Notes: generated from the sequence alone by a model not told the origin. A stretch of 64,000 nt of DNA from Hyphomicrobium sp. ghe19 (GCF_902712875.1 NZ_LR743509.1:2866001-2930000), one strand, 5' to 3'. Positions 36,208 to 46,361 are shown, counted from the stretch's first letter. Made by a program: numbers and translations.

Positions 36208-38304
36208 CTATTCCGCTGCGTTGAGTTTTTGTTGATGTGACGCCCGAAGCGCGCTCATGCCGGCCATGACGGCGGAAGATCGCGCGATGGGGTTCGTCAT
36301 GTAGAAGTCGGCGATCACCGGAGCAAAGGGTCCGGATGACGGTTGTGCGCCGAGCTTCGCGAGCGTTTCGAGCCCGGATACGGCGCGGACTTCGATCGTA
36401 TCGAGGGCTGCGAGCTGCGGGCTCGTCCGGTACATCGCCGCGCGAAGCTCTTTCAAGCTGTCGTAGGGCAGCTTGGTGCCGGCACGCTCAGAGAGCGCGC
36501 GGATGATCGTCCAATCTTCCTTCGCGTCACCCGGCGGAAACACGGCTTTCAGCGTCTGCTGCGCACGGCCTTCGGTGTTGACGAAGGTTGCGTTCTTTTC
36601 GGTATAGGCAGCGCCCGGAAGAATGACATCGGCACGTTCGGTGCCTTTGTCGCCGTGCGTTCCCTGGTAGACGACGAACGCGGACGGGCTCACCTTCGAC
36701 AGATCGCATTCATCGGCGCCGAGCAGATAGACGAACTCTGAATCGGGCCCGAGAATTCCGGCGACGTCCTTGCCGCCCTTTCCTGGAACAAAGCCAAGAT
36801 CGAGACCTGCGACGCGGGCCGCCGCTGTGTGCAGAACGTTGAAGCCGTTCCACGCTGCGTCTTTCCCAGCAGATGCTTCGAGAACGATGCGCGCTGCGAG
36901 CGATAGTACAGCGAGACCGTCGGCGCGAGCGAAGGCGCCCTGCCCGACGATGACCATCGGCTTGCTTGCGGCCTTCAAGACTTCGGCGAACGGGTGCTTG
37001 CCGTTCGCGATCTCCGACAAGGTGTCGGGCCCGGCACCCAGATATTCATATGGGTACGCGAGGTCGACCTTGGCGCCGACAAGCGCGATTTTCGTCGGCG
37101 CGGCGCGCCAGCGTTTACGAATGCGCGCGTTGAGGACTGCTGCTTCGAGGCGCGGATTGGCGCCGACGATCAGGATCGCGTCAGCCTCCTCGATGCCTTC
37201 GATGCCGGAGTTGAAGAGGTAGCTGGCGCGGCCGAGCTTCGGGTCGAGCTTGTCGCCTGCCTGGCGGCAATCGAGAGACGTTGCGCCCAGGCGCGTGAGA
37301 AGGTCTTTCAGCGCGAACATTTCCTCGGCGGCAGCGAGGTCGCCCGCGATGGCGCCGATCTTCTCCGCCGAAGCCGCTTTCAATTTCGCGGCAACGAGGG
37401 CCAGCGCTTCATCCCAGCTTGCGGGCTCAAAGCGGCCGTTCTTGCGGATGTAGGGTTGATCGAGGCGCTGCGTCTTCAGGCCGTCGGCCACGTGACGCGT
37501 CTTGTCGGAGATCCATTCCTCGTTCACGGCGTCGTTGTTGCGCGGAAGGATGCGCATGACGGCGGCGCCGCGCACGTCGGCGCTGACCGAGGAGCCGACG
37601 GCATCCATCACGTCGATGGTCTCGAACGTTTCCATCTCCCACGGCCGGGCGGCGAAGGCCCACGGGCGATGCGTCAGCGCGCCGACAGGGCAGAGATCGA
37701 CGGCGTTGGCACTCATTTCCGAGAGAATGCCTTGCTCGAGATAGGTCGTGATCTCCGCGTCTTCGCCGCGCCCGATCAGTCCGAGTTCCTCGACGCCCGC
37801 AACTTCCGTCATGTAGCGAACGCAGCGCGTGCAGTGAATGCAGCGCGTCATCATCGTCTTGATCAGCGGACCGATGTGCTTTTCTTCGACGGCGCGCTTG
37901 TTCTCGGTATAGCGCGAGCCGCCCATGCCGAACGCCATCGCCTGATCTTGCAGATCGCATTCGCCGCCCTGATCGCAGATCGGGCAGTCGAGCGGGTGGT
38001 TGATGAGCAGAAACTCCATCACCCCTTCACGCGCCTTCTTCACCATCGGAGAGCCGGTGTTGACGACTTTCGGCGAGCCGTCTCTGTTCGGCGGCAGATC
38101 GTTGACGAGCATCGCGCAGGACGCGACCGGCTTCGGCGACCCCTCGACCTCGACCAGACACATGCGGCAGTTGCCGGCGATCGACAGCCGCTCGTGATAG
38201 CAGAAGCGCGGAATGACCGAGCCCGCCAATTCGCAGGCGTGCATCAGCGTCGTGCCGTCCTCGACCTCGATCGGCTTGCCGTCGACAATAAGTTGCTTGG
38301 CCAT
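36208..38304 (-). CDS. nuoG: NADH-quinone oxidoreductase subunit G
   Basis: Large peripheral-arm subunit related to molybdopterin oxidoreductases, carrying clusters N1b, N4 and N5. The 698-residue protein has an N-terminal ferredoxin domain ([20 protein letters not shown]), the His/Cys motif for N5 ([18 protein letters not shown]), two 4Fe-4S motifs ([23 protein letters not shown]) and a molybdopterin-fold C-terminal half without cofactor. ATG 38304 ([17 protein letters not shown]) is the family start and lies 14 bases after nuoF; the longer frame is a shadow. Confidence 0.98.
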   Translation of the reverse strand: MAKQLIVDGKPIEVEDGTTLMHACELAGSVIPRFCYHERLSIAGNCRMCLVEVEGSPKPVASCAMLVNDLPPNRDGSPKVVNTGSPMVKKAREGVMEFLLINHPLDCPICDQGGECDLQDQAMAFGMGGSRYTENKRAVEEKHIGPLIKTMMTRCIHCTRCVRYMTEVAGVEELGLIGRGEDAEITTYLEQGILSEMSANAVDLCPVGALTHRPWAFAARPWEMETFETIDVMDAVGSSVSADVRGAAVMRILPRNNDAVNEEWISDKTRHVADGLKTQRLDQPYIRKNGRFEPASWDEALALVAAKLKAASAEKIGAIAGDLAAAEEMFALKDLLTRLGATSLDCRQAGDKLDPKLGRASYLFNSGIEGIEEADAILIVGANPRLEAAVLNARIRKRWRAAPTKIALVGAKVDLAYPYEYLGAGPDTLSEIANGKHPFAEVLKAASKPMVIVGQGAFARADGLAVLSLAARIVLEASAGKDAAWNGFNVLHTAAARVAGLDLGFVPGKGGKDVAGILGPDSEFVYLLGADECDLSKVSPSAFVVYQGTHGDKGTERADVILPGAAYTEKNATFVNTEGRAQQTLKAVFPPGDAKEDWTIIRALSERAGTKLPYDSLKELRAAMYRTSPQLAALDTIEVRAVSGLETLAKLGAQPSSGPFAPVIADFYMTNPIARSSAVMAGMSALRASHQQKLNAAE

Positions 38305-38318
38305 CGTTTTTCCGCAGC

Positions 38319-39605
38319 CTACTCTGCCGCCATGCGTGAATGTTTTGCCTGGTAATCGTCGATACGTGCTTCGATCACCGAGCGGAAGTTCTTGATCAGG
38401 CCCTGAACGGGCCATGCCGCCGCGTCGCCGAGCGCGCAGATGGTGTGCCCTTCGACCTGCTTCGTGACATCGAACAAAAGATCGATCTCGCGTTTTTCGG
38501 CTTCGCCGCGTTCCATACGCTCGAGGACGCGCCACATCCAGCCGGTGCCTTCGCGGCACGGCGTGCACTGGCCGCAGCTCTCGTGCTTATAAAAATAGGC
38601 GATGCGCCGGATTGCGCCGATGATGTCCGTCGATTTGTCCATCACGATCACGGCGGCAGTGCCGAGACCCGAGCCGAGCTTGCCCAGCGCGTCGAAATCC
38701 ATCGTCACCGCTTCGGACTGCTCGGCCGTGATACAGCGGACCGACGATCCGCCCGGAATGACGGCGAGCAGATTATCCCAACCACCGCGGACGCCGCCGC
38801 AGTGCTTGTCGATTAGCTCCTTGAGAGGGATGCCCATCTCTTCTTCGACGACGCATGGGCGCTCGACGTGGCCGGAGATCTGGAAGAGCTTCGTGCCGGT
38901 GTTGTTCGGCTTGCCGAGCGCTGCGAACCAGGCCGAGCCGCGACGCAGGATTTCGCCTGCGACAGCGATGCTTTCGACATTGTTGACCGTGGTCGGCGCA
39001 CCATAAAGGCCGACGTTGGCCGGGAACGGCGGTTTCAGGCGCGGCTGGCCCTTTTTGCCTTCCAGGCTTTCGAGCATCGCCGTTTCTTCGCCGCAGATGT
39101 AAGCGCCGGCGCCGTGGTGCACGAAAATGTCGAAGTCCCAGCCGTGGACGTTGTTCTTGCCGATCAGCTTGGCGTCGTAGGCTTCATCGATGGCGCGCTG
39201 GAGCGCTTCGCGCTCGCGGATGTATTCGCCGCGCACGTAAACGTAGCACGTGTGGGCGCGCATCGCGAAGGAAGCCAACAACGCGCCTTCGATCATAAGA
39301 TGCGCGTCGTGCCGAAGAATCTCACGGTCCTTGCAGGAGCCGGGCTCGGACTCGTCGGCATTGATAACGAGATAGCTCGGCCGTGCATCGGCCTTCGGCA
39401 TGAACGACCACTTGAGGCCCGTCGGGAAGCCCGCGCCGCCCCGGCCGCGCAGGCCCGACTTCTTCACCTCGTCGATGATGTAGTCGTGGCCCTTGTCGAT
39501 GAAGAATTTCGTGCCATCCCACACGCCCCGGCTCATCGCGCCTTTGAGGCTAACGTCGTGGAGGCCGTAGATATTGCGGAATATGCGGTCGCGATCATGC
39601 AGCAT
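38319..39605 (-). CDS. nuoF: NADH-quinone oxidoreductase subunit F (NADH- and FMN-binding)
   Basis: Catalytic NADH dehydrogenase subunit that holds FMN and [4Fe-4S] cluster N3. The 428-residue protein has the FMN/NADH loop [55 protein letters not shown] and the cluster motif [15 protein letters not shown], with the fourth Cys in [16 protein letters not shown]. It starts 5 bases downstream of the nuoE stop. Confidence 0.98.
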   Translation of the reverse strand: MLHDRDRIFRNIYGLHDVSLKGAMSRGVWDGTKFFIDKGHDYIIDEVKKSGLRGRGGAGFPTGLKWSFMPKADARPSYLVINADESEPGSCKDREILRHDAHLMIEGALLASFAMRAHTCYVYVRGEYIREREALQRAIDEAYDAKLIGKNNVHGWDFDIFVHHGAGAYICGEETAMLESLEGKKGQPRLKPPFPANVGLYGAPTTVNNVESIAVAGEILRRGSAWFAALGKPNNTGTKLFQISGHVERPCVVEEEMGIPLKELIDKHCGGVRGGWDNLLAVIPGGSSVRCITAEQSEAVTMDFDALGKLGSGLGTAAVIVMDKSTDIIGAIRRIAYFYKHESCGQCTPCREGTGWMWRVLERMERGEAEKREIDLLFDVTKQVEGHTICALGDAAAWPVQGLIKNFRSVIEARIDDYQAKHSRMAAE

Positions 39606-39610
39606 GCGCG

Positions 39611-40837
39611 CTACCCTTTCGGCCTTTTGCCGGCGTTGCTTTCAGGACGCCACCCGGATGCGAGCTTCTGCGCCTGCTCGATCCATTTGTCACGCGTTAC
39701 GCGACCCATGAAGCCATCGAGCTGGACTTCGAACCACGCGACGTTCTGTGGCGTCCACTTCGCGATCTGATCGAAATGCCAGATGCCCATTGCGCCAAGC
39801 TTATCGCGCACGTCGGCGGTGACCCCTGAGATCAGCGTAAAATCGTCAGCTTTGCCGTCGCGCGGCGCTTTCAAAAGATCGGGCTCGACTGACCGGCTTG
39901 CGGCGGCGGCCCCGGCAATCGCCCTGTCGCGGATCATGTCCGCCTTGATCTTATCGAGCTCGCCCGCGGAAAGCGCCTTGCCGCCGCCACGCTCTTCGAG
40001 CTCCTTTACGAGCCCAGCGTTCGCCATCGCGGTCAGCGCTGCGGGGTGAACCGGCGCAGGCTTTCCAGCCGCTCCTCCCGGTGACGCCGGCGATGTGCCC
40101 GCGGCGACCTCTGCCTTGTGCGCCGGGGAAGCGAGGGCGGATGGCGGCGTCGCTTCGTTGGCGTCGCCAGCGGGTCCGCCCGATGTTTCTTCAAAACGCT
40201 TCTTCCAGGCGCCGATCGTCGAGCCATCGTAAAGTGCCGGATCGGTCAACGTGGTCGGACCAGATGCCGGGCAAGACGCCACGCGGCCGATCTGAGATCC
40301 GGCTTTCGGCTGTCCACCGGCAATGAAGCCATCGATAATCTTATTCAGCTGTTCAGGCGTCAGGTCTTCGAAGGTATCCTTGCCGATCTGAACGACCGGA
40401 GCGTTGGCGCAGACGCCGATGCATTCGACCTCTTCCCACGACGCCGTGCCATCGGCGTTCAGTGTGTGGGAATGCTCGTCGATCCGGCTCTTGCAGACGG
40501 CGACGAGATCGCGCGAGCCGCGGAGCATGCACGGGGTGGTGCCGCAGACCTGAACGTGGAGTTTTGTTCCGACCGGCGAGAGCTGGAACATCGTATAGAA
40601 GGTCGCGACCTCAAGGCCGCGAATGTGGGCCATTCCCAACATATCGCAGACAAGCCTGATAGCAGGCTCCGGCAGCCAGCCGCCCGCCTGCTCTTGTGCA
40701 CGCCACAGCAGCGGAATGATCGCGGAAGCCTGCTTACCTTCGGGATATTTCGCGATCACCTCGCTCGCCCACGCTAGATTTTCGGGCGTGAAGGCGAACT
40801 GCGCAGGTTGCACTGGATTTAGTCGGCGAACGCCCAT
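39611..40837 (-). CDS. nuoE: NADH-quinone oxidoreductase subunit E with C-terminal helix-hairpin-helix-like domain
   Basis: Thioredoxin-fold [2Fe-2S] subunit (cluster N1a) of complex I. The NuoE core is residues ~1-200: [33 protein letters not shown] and [15 protein letters not shown] with the four cluster cysteines. The protein is 408 residues, about twice the usual length. The extra part is an Ala/Pro/Gly-rich linker (~210-330) and a 78-residue helical domain (331-408, with [20 protein letters not shown] and [11 protein letters not shown]) homologous to the tail of S2 in this window. ATG 40837 has a GAGGAG site 6 bases before it, which decides the start. Confidence 0.95.
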   Translation of the reverse strand: MGVRRLNPVQPAQFAFTPENLAWASEVIAKYPEGKQASAIIPLLWRAQEQAGGWLPEPAIRLVCDMLGMAHIRGLEVATFYTMFQLSPVGTKLHVQVCGTTPCMLRGSRDLVAVCKSRIDEHSHTLNADGTASWEEVECIGVCANAPVVQIGKDTFEDLTPEQLNKIIDGFIAGGQPKAGSQIGRVASCPASGPTTLTDPALYDGSTIGAWKKRFEETSGGPAGDANEATPPSALASPAHKAEVAAGTSPASPGGAAGKPAPVHPAALTAMANAGLVKELEERGGGKALSAGELDKIKADMIRDRAIAGAAAASRSVEPDLLKAPRDGKADDFTLISGVTADVRDKLGAMGIWHFDQIAKWTPQNVAWFEVQLDGFMGRVTRDKWIEQAQKLASGWRPESNAGKRPKG

Positions 40838-41069
40838 CCACGGCTCCTCGAACGTCGGTCGTACGGCGCCGAATACACAACGTCGCCATGTCACAAACTG
40901 TGATTCGGCACGTCACGCAGCAATGTCGACTCTCAGAGTGACATTAAACCCTCGGCCACCAACGCGGTCCAGTACGAGGAATGCCGCGCCAAAGCAAGCA
41001 TTTGCCGATCCCCATGTGGGAGCAAGCGCTGTTCGCAGTGGAGATTTAGGTGCGACGAAAAGCGCGAAG

Positions 41070-41549
41070 CTATGGAGCCGATTTCGGCGGCGGCGCTGGC
41101 GACGTCACGCCTGCGTCCGGACTGAGAATTCCGCGACGCTGAAGTGTTTCGGAGGGGCGCTCCGTCGCCCACCGGCGTTCGGAAAAGCCGAGTGGCACGG
41201 CGAGCCAGCCGAGCAGCAGAAGAAACGTAGCGATAGGCGCGAGAAACAGCGCAAGCTGCGAGCCGACGCGGAGAAACCCCGTCCAAAGACTGGCGAACAG
41301 TAAACCCAGCGCAATGATCATCCAGCCGCCGTCGTCGGCGCCGCGTGCCGTAGCAAACAGCAAACCGGCGAACAGGCCGCCAAGTCCGATCAGAACCGGA
41401 ATGAACGGCAGGTCGGCTTGCAGCGCGCCCATCGGCCAGCTCCGCGAGCGGGCGAAAAGCCGATACGTCGCAAGGCTCAAGCCCCAACCGACGGCGGCCA
41501 CGGCGAGCAGAAACAAGTTGTCGACCATCGGCGCAGCACCGGGAAGCAT
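41070..41549 (-). CDS. Membrane protein of unknown function inside the nuo operon
   Basis: A 159-residue protein not recognised as a known family. It has about four hydrophobic segments (LFLLAVAAVGWGLSLATYRLF; LPFIPVLIGLGGLFAGLLFA; WMIIALGLLFASLWTGFL; LALFLAPIATFLLLLGWLAV) and a Pro-rich cytoplasmic-looking tail (TSPAPPPKSAP). AGGAG lies 6 bases before the ATG at 41549, so translation is likely. It lies between nuoE and a small hypothetical gene, on the same strand as the operon, with gaps of ~230 and ~100 bases. A complex I role is possible from position only. Confidence 0.75.
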   Translation of the reverse strand: MLPGAAPMVDNLFLLAVAAVGWGLSLATYRLFARSRSWPMGALQADLPFIPVLIGLGGLFAGLLFATARGADDGGWMIIALGLLFASLWTGFLRVGSQLALFLAPIATFLLLLGWLAVPLGFSERRWATERPSETLQRRGILSPDAGVTSPAPPPKSAP

Positions 41550-41652
41550 GCGCGGCTCCTTTGTCCTCGTTCACTCCACCTAACCTGTGCATCCTACCGG
41601 ACGCGAGCGGGGCGGGGATAAGTTTTTTTAGGAGGGGTTGCCCGCAGCCAGG

Positions 41653-42078
41653 TCAGTGAGTTCGTTCTAGGTGCGATCGAACGAAGCTATCTTCCGCAAC
41701 GATTCGGTCAGTTATACAAAAAACGTCGCCGATCGACGGGTGAGCCAATGCCTCGGCGCGATCAAGAATGCGGCCCAACAGGGGTGAGCCTGACCATAGC
41801 GAATTCTCTGCATCGAGCACCGTAGCTCCAAACTCGGTCTCATCGGCCCAGAGCTTCAGAACCATCGCGATCCGCTGGTCCGACGTCCCCTCATTTCCCC
41901 ATCCCCCAATGCTTACAAGGGCCCGCACCGTTCGGTCCGTGTGGCCCTCGGTGAAAGCAGCGTAGTAAATGGCGTGGGCATTTCCGTCTCGGTAGACGAA
42001 CCGAGTAAGGGTCGTGGTGGTCGTCCCGCAACACGGGCATTTCGAAAATTTGGGCGATTCAAAATCGATCGAAAGCAT
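41653..42078 (-). CDS. Hypothetical protein with an N-terminal CPCCG motif
   Basis: A 141-residue protein I do not recognise. Near the N-terminus KFSKCPCCGTTTTTLTRFVY holds three cysteines in a C-x-C-C arrangement, suggestive of half of a zinc ribbon. The rest is alpha/beta without signal peptide or membrane segment (GHTDRTVRALVSIGGWGN, LWSGSPLLGRILDRAEAL). It seems cytoplasmic. It starts 42 bases after the nuoD stop on the operon strand. Base composition looks a little less GC-rich than the nuo genes, which may indicate a later insertion. Confidence 0.65.
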   Translation of the reverse strand: MLSIDFESPKFSKCPCCGTTTTTLTRFVYRDGNAHAIYYAAFTEGHTDRTVRALVSIGGWGNEGTSDQRIAMVLKLWADETEFGATVLDAENSLWSGSPLLGRILDRAEALAHPSIGDVFCITDRIVAEDSFVRSHLERTH

Positions 42079-42120
42079 CGCCCCTCTGATTAGCTCCCCT
42101 TGATACGCGCCATGGGACTT

Positions 42121-43311
42121 TCAGCGATCGATTTCGCCGAAGACGATGTCGAGGGATCCGAGGATCGCCGAGACGTCCGCCAACATGTGACCGCGGTTGA
42201 TGAAATCCATTGCAGCGAGGTGAGGGAATCCGGGAGCGCGGATCTTGCAGCGGTAGGGCTTATTCGAGCCATCCGACACGAGATAGACGCCGAACTCGCC
42301 TTTCGGCGCTTCGACCGCGGCGTAGACTTCGCCGGGCGGCACGTGGAAGCCTTCGGTGTAAAGCTTGAAGTGGTGGATCAGCGCTTCCATCGAGCGCTTC
42401 ATCTCACCGCGCTTCGGCGGCACGACTTTCTTGTTGTCGGCGACGTGCGGGCCCTTGCCGCGCGCCGATTTCAAGAGCTCGCAGCACTGCTTCATGATCT
42501 TGGTCGATTCCCGCATCTCCTGCATCCGGATGAGGTAGCGGTCGTAGCAGTCACCGTTTTTGCCGATCGGAATATCGAAGTCGAGATCGGCGTAGCATTC
42601 GTAGGGCTGGGACTTGCGCAGGTCCCATGCGGCGCCGGAGCCGCGGACCATGACGCCTGAAAAGCCCCACGCGAAGGCTTCATCCAACGCGACGACGCCG
42701 ATATCGACGTTGCGCTGCTTGAAGATGCGGTTTTCCGTCAACAGCGCGTCAATGTCATCGATGACTTTGTAGAAGGGGTCGCACCAGGCGTAGATATCGT
42801 CGATCAATGCCTCGGGCAGGTCCTGGTGGACGCCGCCCATGCGGAAGTATTTGGCGTGCATGCGCGAGCCTGAGGCGCGCTCGTAGAACACCATGAGCTT
42901 TTCGCGCTCTTCGAAACCCCAGAGCGGCGGGGTCAACGCGCCGACGTCCATGGCTTGCGTCGTGACGTTCAAGAGATGCGACAGCAAACGGCCGATTTCG
43001 GAGTACAACACGCGGATCAGCTGGGCGCGGTATGGGACTTCAAGCCCCAGCAGCTTTTCTGCAGCAAGGCAGAAGGAGTGCTCCTGATTCATCGGGGCGA
43101 CGTAATCGAGACGATCGAAGTAGCCGATCGCCTGCATGTACGTTTTGTGCTCGATAAGCTTCTCGGTGCCGCGGTGAAGAAGGCCGATATGCGGATCGAC
43201 GCGCTCCACGACCTCGCCGTCGAGTTCGAGAACGAGGCGAAGCACTCCGTGCGCCGCCGGGTGCTGCGGCCCGAAGTTGATGTTGAAGTTGCGGATTTCG
43301 GTCTCGGCCAT
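42121..43311 (-). CDS. nuoD: NADH-quinone oxidoreductase subunit D
   Basis: The 49-kDa quinone-pocket subunit of complex I, related to hydrogenase large subunits. The 396-residue protein has [65 protein letters not shown] (conserved His and Tyr region of the quinone pocket), [21 protein letters not shown], and the C-terminal [12 protein letters not shown]. The length matches the family. It follows the thioesterase gene by only 3 bases. Confidence 0.98.
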   Translation of the reverse strand: MAETEIRNFNINFGPQHPAAHGVLRLVLELDGEVVERVDPHIGLLHRGTEKLIEHKTYMQAIGYFDRLDYVAPMNQEHSFCLAAEKLLGLEVPYRAQLIRVLYSEIGRLLSHLLNVTTQAMDVGALTPPLWGFEEREKLMVFYERASGSRMHAKYFRMGGVHQDLPEALIDDIYAWCDPFYKVIDDIDALLTENRIFKQRNVDIGVVALDEAFAWGFSGVMVRGSGAAWDLRKSQPYECYADLDFDIPIGKNGDCYDRYLIRMQEMRESTKIMKQCCELLKSARGKGPHVADNKKVVPPKRGEMKRSMEALIHHFKLYTEGFHVPPGEVYAAVEAPKGEFGVYLVSDGSNKPYRCKIRAPGFPHLAAMDFINRGHMLADVSAILGSLDIVFGEIDR

Positions 43312-43314
43312 GGT

Positions 43315-43764
43315 TCAAACGGTCCCGCGGGTAATCGGTGCAAGTCTGGCGAGCTTCGCCTTGTCGTTCACTCGCTGCTCGAACTTATCCCAGTTGACGA
43401 CGATACGCTGATGCTCGCCCTCGCCGATTAAATCAATCCCATCATGCGCTTTGACATGAAAGAAAAGGCGGCGCCCTGCGACCTTCGTGCACTCGGCCTC
43501 GACGGTTACGGTTTGTCCGGGGACTGTGGCGGCTGCGTGCGAAACATTGACGTGAACGCCAAGCGAGCCCTCTCCGTCGTCGAGATGCGGCGAAATGATA
43601 TGCAGGCAGGTCCACTCCATCAGGCCGACCATGAAGCCCGTGGCGAAGACGGTCGGCATCAGCTGAAATTCGTGCGCCTCGGGATAGAGATGCGGCACGG
43701 TCTTGGTCGCCGGAACACGATAGGAAAATTGCGTTCTGGCGCCAGCGTGAAGCGTGTCTTTCAC
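43315..43764 (-). CDS. FlK-like (fluoroacetyl-CoA-type) thioesterase inside the nuo operon
   Basis: A 149-residue hot-dog-fold protein with GTG start. It resembles the FlK subfamily: LMPTVFATGFMVGLMEWTCL followed by HVNVSHAAATVPGQTVTVEAE and LFFHVKAHDG. Thr42, Glu50 and His76 fall exactly at the numbers of the FlK catalytic triad of Streptomyces cattleya as I recall it, so the active site is likely intact. The substrate is unknown; small toxic or dead-end acyl-CoAs are an option. It lies between a small membrane protein gene (11-base gap) and nuoD (3-base gap), so it is co-transcribed with complex I genes. Confidence 0.75.
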   Translation of the reverse strand: MKDTLHAGARTQFSYRVPATKTVPHLYPEAHEFQLMPTVFATGFMVGLMEWTCLHIISPHLDDGEGSLGVHVNVSHAAATVPGQTVTVEAECTKVAGRRLFFHVKAHDGIDLIGEGEHQRIVVNWDKFEQRVNDKAKLARLAPITRGTV

Positions 43765-43775
43765 GGCCTCGGTCC

Positions 43776-44075
43776 TTACAGCCGGTCTTTAAGGTTGCGT
43801 ATAGTAATATAGAGGCTCGAAGCGGTGCCCGCGACAGCAAAGAGCCCGAGGAAAAAGCTCCAGAAATGCGGCTCCGTCGTGCGGCCGAACCAGGGATACA
43901 GCAATTCTGCGGCGCCCGAGACCATGATGACGCCAACCGGAATGAATATGGTTCCGTACGGCAGATACCGGCAGACGATGCCCAGCGCCAAGCCCGCAAC
44001 CGCCCGCGGCCAATCCAGAATGAAGGCGCCGACCATGAGAACTGTCGCGATTGCGACGCTGACCTCGAATTGCAT
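43776..44075 (-). CDS. Small three-helix membrane protein, function unknown
   Basis: A 99-residue protein with three hydrophobic stretches (VSVAIATVLMVGAFILDWP; GTIFIPVGVIMVSGAAELLYP; FWSFFLGLFAVAGTASSLYITI). No signal peptide or known motif is seen. It lies directly upstream of the thioesterase gene in the nuoC-nuoD interval. It may be an accessory membrane component or an unrelated passenger gene; nothing in the sequence decides this. Confidence 0.7.
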   Translation of the reverse strand: MQFEVSVAIATVLMVGAFILDWPRAVAGLALGIVCRYLPYGTIFIPVGVIMVSGAAELLYPWFGRTTEPHFWSFFLGLFAVAGTASSLYITIRNLKDRL

Positions 44076-44284
44076 TGCGATCCTGGCCCCACGAACTAAT
44101 CTGAATTCCCGGCCGACGCACTATTGAACGGCGACGACCCGGCGGGAAGCGAAGGTCGCGCTGAACCATTGCACTCAAGGCCGATTCCCTCTTCGAATCT
44201 TTCCCTCGAACGACAGCCCGCGAACGCCCGGCATACCGGCGCCAGGAAAACGGGTTCAGAGGCCGTGCGCAGACTTACGACAAC

Positions 44285-44887
44285 TCACGATTTCGGGCCG
44301 GCTTTTTCGTCGCCCGGCAGGACATGGCTCGGGCTTTCCCAGGGGCTCTCGAAATCGAAATCCCGAAATTCCTGCGTGAGCTTCACCGGCTCGTAGACGA
44401 CGCGCTTTTTTTCGTCGTCGTAGCGCACTTCGACGTAGCCGGTGAGCGGGAAATCCTTCCGCAAAGGATGGCCCTGGAAGCCGTAGTCGGTCAGGATGCG
44501 GCGAAGATCGGGGTGGCCGGTGAAGCGGATGCCGTAGAGGTCGTAGGCTTCCCGCTCGTACCAATTGGCGGCCGGAAATACATCGTTGACGCTTGCGACG
44601 GGCGTCGCCTCGTCAGTCGAAATCTTGACCCGCAGCCGCTGATTGAGGCGCATCGACAGCAGATGGTAGACGACGTCGAACCGTTCGGCGCGTTCGGGAT
44701 AGTCGACACCGCAGATGTCGATTAGGACTTCAAACTGGCATTTCGGATCGTCGCGAAGCTTCGTGAGGATTTCAACGATGTTTTCGCGCGCGACGACAAC
44801 GGTCAGCTCGTCATACGCGGTTTCTTTGGAAAGCAAGCGGTCCGCGAGGAGGGTACCGACGTGGCTCGATTGGGCGGCTAGATCCAT
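44285..44887 (-). CDS. nuoC: NADH-quinone oxidoreductase subunit C
   Basis: The 30-kDa peripheral-arm scaffold subunit of complex I. The 200-residue protein has the signature [29 protein letters not shown]-type equivalents ([24 protein letters not shown]), then [33 protein letters not shown] 44887 is preferred over the upstream frame because AGGT precedes it and [18 protein letters not shown] is a reasonable N-terminus. It is separate from nuoD, as in alphaproteobacteria, here with two foreign genes in between. Confidence 0.97.
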   Translation of the reverse strand: MDLAAQSSHVGTLLADRLLSKETAYDELTVVVARENIVEILTKLRDDPKCQFEVLIDICGVDYPERAERFDVVYHLLSMRLNQRLRVKISTDEATPVASVNDVFPAANWYEREAYDLYGIRFTGHPDLRRILTDYGFQGHPLRKDFPLTGYVEVRYDDEKKRVVYEPVKLTQEFRDFDFESPWESPSHVLPGDEKAGPKS

Positions 44888-44901
44888 CGCTGTTTGACCT
44901 A

Positions 44902-45303
44902 TTATGGCTTTGCGCTCGTGCGCGTTAGATCGGAACACCCTGCGGTCGCCTCCGCACCGGGCTCCAGATAGCACGCCGAGATGTGATCGGCACTCAAGAT
45001 ATGCCCCTGAACGTAGCCCTTGCTCGTCGGAGAGACCCAGCCGAAAGACGCGTTGTCCGGAAAGACGACGCCGAAGAAATCCTTGCGTCCAGCCTCATAG
45101 ACGAAATAACCGCGGAAGCGCCGGTCCGTCTGTTCCGTGATGTGCACGGTGCGGTCGCGCACGCGAAGTCCGTGGATGTCGCCGATCGTGAAGTTCTTGC
45201 CGCTCCATGTACCGATCATGCTCGGCCCGTCGTCGGCGGACGCAGGGCATGCAAAGCAGACCGCCAGCCATGCCAGTCCCGATCGAACCAAGTCCATTCG
45301 CAT
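44902..45303 (-). CDS. Small exported protein of unknown function between nuoB and nuoC
   Basis: A 133-residue protein with a signal peptide ([19 protein letters not shown], cleavage after ASA ~23). The mature part looks all-beta: [71 protein letters not shown]. Two cysteines near the end (ACYLEP and GCSDLT) may form a disulfide. It would act in the periplasm, unlike the cytosolic NuoB and NuoC encoded on each side. It starts 27 bases after the nuoB stop and ends 14 bases before nuoC. I recognise no family. Confidence 0.7.
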   Translation of the reverse strand: MRMDLVRSGLAWLAVCFACPASADDGPSMIGTWSGKNFTIGDIHGLRVRDRTVHITEQTDRRFRGYFVYEAGRKDFFGVVFPDNASFGWVSPTSKGYVQGHILSADHISACYLEPGAEATAGCSDLTRTSAKP

Positions 45304-45330
45304 AGGCGCCCCGGCAAGCCTCTTTCGTTG

Positions 45331-45924
45331 TCACCGCTCGATCGTACCGGTGCGGCGTATCTTCCGCTGCAGCAACAGAATTCCGTAAAGGAGCGCCTCG
45401 GCGGTCGGCGGGCATCCCGGGACATAGACGTCGACCGGCACGATGCGATCGCAACCGCGCACGACAGCGTAGGAATAGTGATAGTAGCCGCCGCCGTTGG
45501 CGCAGCTACCCATCGAGATAACGTAGCGCGGCTCCGGCATCTGGTCGTAGACCTTGCGGAGCGCCGGGGCCATCTTGTTGGTCAACGTGCCGGCGACGAT
45601 CATGACGTCCGACTGCCGCGGCGACGCGCGGGGGGCGAAGCCAAATCGCTCGACGTCATAACGCGGCATGGATGCCTGCATCATCTCAACGGCGCAGCAA
45701 GCGAGGCCGAACGTCATCCACATCAGCGAGCCCGTCCGGGCCCAAGTGATCAGATCGTCGACGCTCGTGACGAGAAAGCCCTTATCGGCAAGTTCGTTCG
45801 AAACGTCGGTAAAGAAGGGGTCTGCGGCGGGCGACACCAGGCCTGGCGAACCTTCCTGAGCGCGGTCGAAGACGCGATCGAAGAGCAGGCCACCTGGACG
45901 CTCGTCCTTAAGGATCACTCCCAT
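45331..45924 (-). CDS. nuoB: NADH-quinone oxidoreductase subunit B
   Basis: Subunit carrying cluster N2, the last electron donor to quinone. The 197-residue protein has [12 protein letters not shown] (paired cysteines), [38 protein letters not shown] and [17 protein letters not shown], which supply the four cluster ligands. Start ATG 45924 gives a 10-base overlap with nuoA; an alternative ATG at 45945 would overlap by 31 bases. The unusually long polar N-terminus (~60 residues before [11 protein letters not shown]) is typical of some alphaproteobacteria. Confidence 0.97.
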   Translation of the reverse strand: MGVILKDERPGGLLFDRVFDRAQEGSPGLVSPAADPFFTDVSNELADKGFLVTSVDDLITWARTGSLMWMTFGLACCAVEMMQASMPRYDVERFGFAPRASPRQSDVMIVAGTLTNKMAPALRKVYDQMPEPRYVISMGSCANGGGYYHYSYAVVRGCDRIVPVDVYVPGCPPTAEALLYGILLLQRKIRRTGTIER

Positions 45925-46280
45925 TCCAACGCGCCCTTCTTCCATTCATAGATGAAGCCGATGGTCAGCACGCCCAGAAACACCATCATCGACCAGAAGC
46001 CGAACACGCCGATTTCCCTGAACGCCGCGGCCCATGGAAAGAGAAATGCGATCTCGAGATCGAAGATGATGAAGAGAATCGACACGAGATAGAATCGCAC
46101 ATCGAATTTCATGCGCGCATCGTCGAAGGCGTTGAAGCCGCACTCGTAGGCGGACACCTTCTCCGGATCCGGGTTCCGAACCGCGACGAGAAACGGTGCG
46201 ATCATCAGGGCGCCGCCGATAAACAGCGCGACGCCGATGAAAATCGCGATCGGAAGGTAGTGGGAGGTAAGATCCATCAT
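45915..46280 (-). CDS. nuoA: NADH-quinone oxidoreductase subunit A
   Basis: First gene of the complex I operon; a three-helix membrane subunit at the junction of the arms. The 121-residue protein has [23 protein letters not shown], the loop [40 protein letters not shown] with the conserved Cys and the Asp/Glu in helix 2. The ATG at 46280 (or 46277) is chosen over a TTG at 46289. A candidate promoter lies about 50 bases upstream. Confidence 0.97.
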   Translation of the reverse strand: MMDLTSHYLPIAIFIGVALFIGGALMIAPFLVAVRNPDPEKVSAYECGFNAFDDARMKFDVRFYLVSILFIIFDLEIAFLFPWAAAFREIGVFGFWSMMVFLGVLTIGFIYEWKKGALEWE

Positions 46281-46332
46281 CGCCGTCAATCCGCTAGCGT
46301 GGGAGAGTCCGAGCGCTTTCGCAGCTATGGGG

Positions 46333-46361
46333 GTGTTAACCTACGGCGTTCTAAGGCGCAA
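46333..46361 (-). promoter_or_regulatory. Candidate promoter of the nuo operon
   Basis: Minus-strand TTGCGC (46356-46361), 17-base spacer, TAACAC (46333-46338), about 55 bases before nuoA. The -10 box is poor, so this is only a candidate. The same -35 sequence stands in front of rpsB. Confidence 0.35.
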
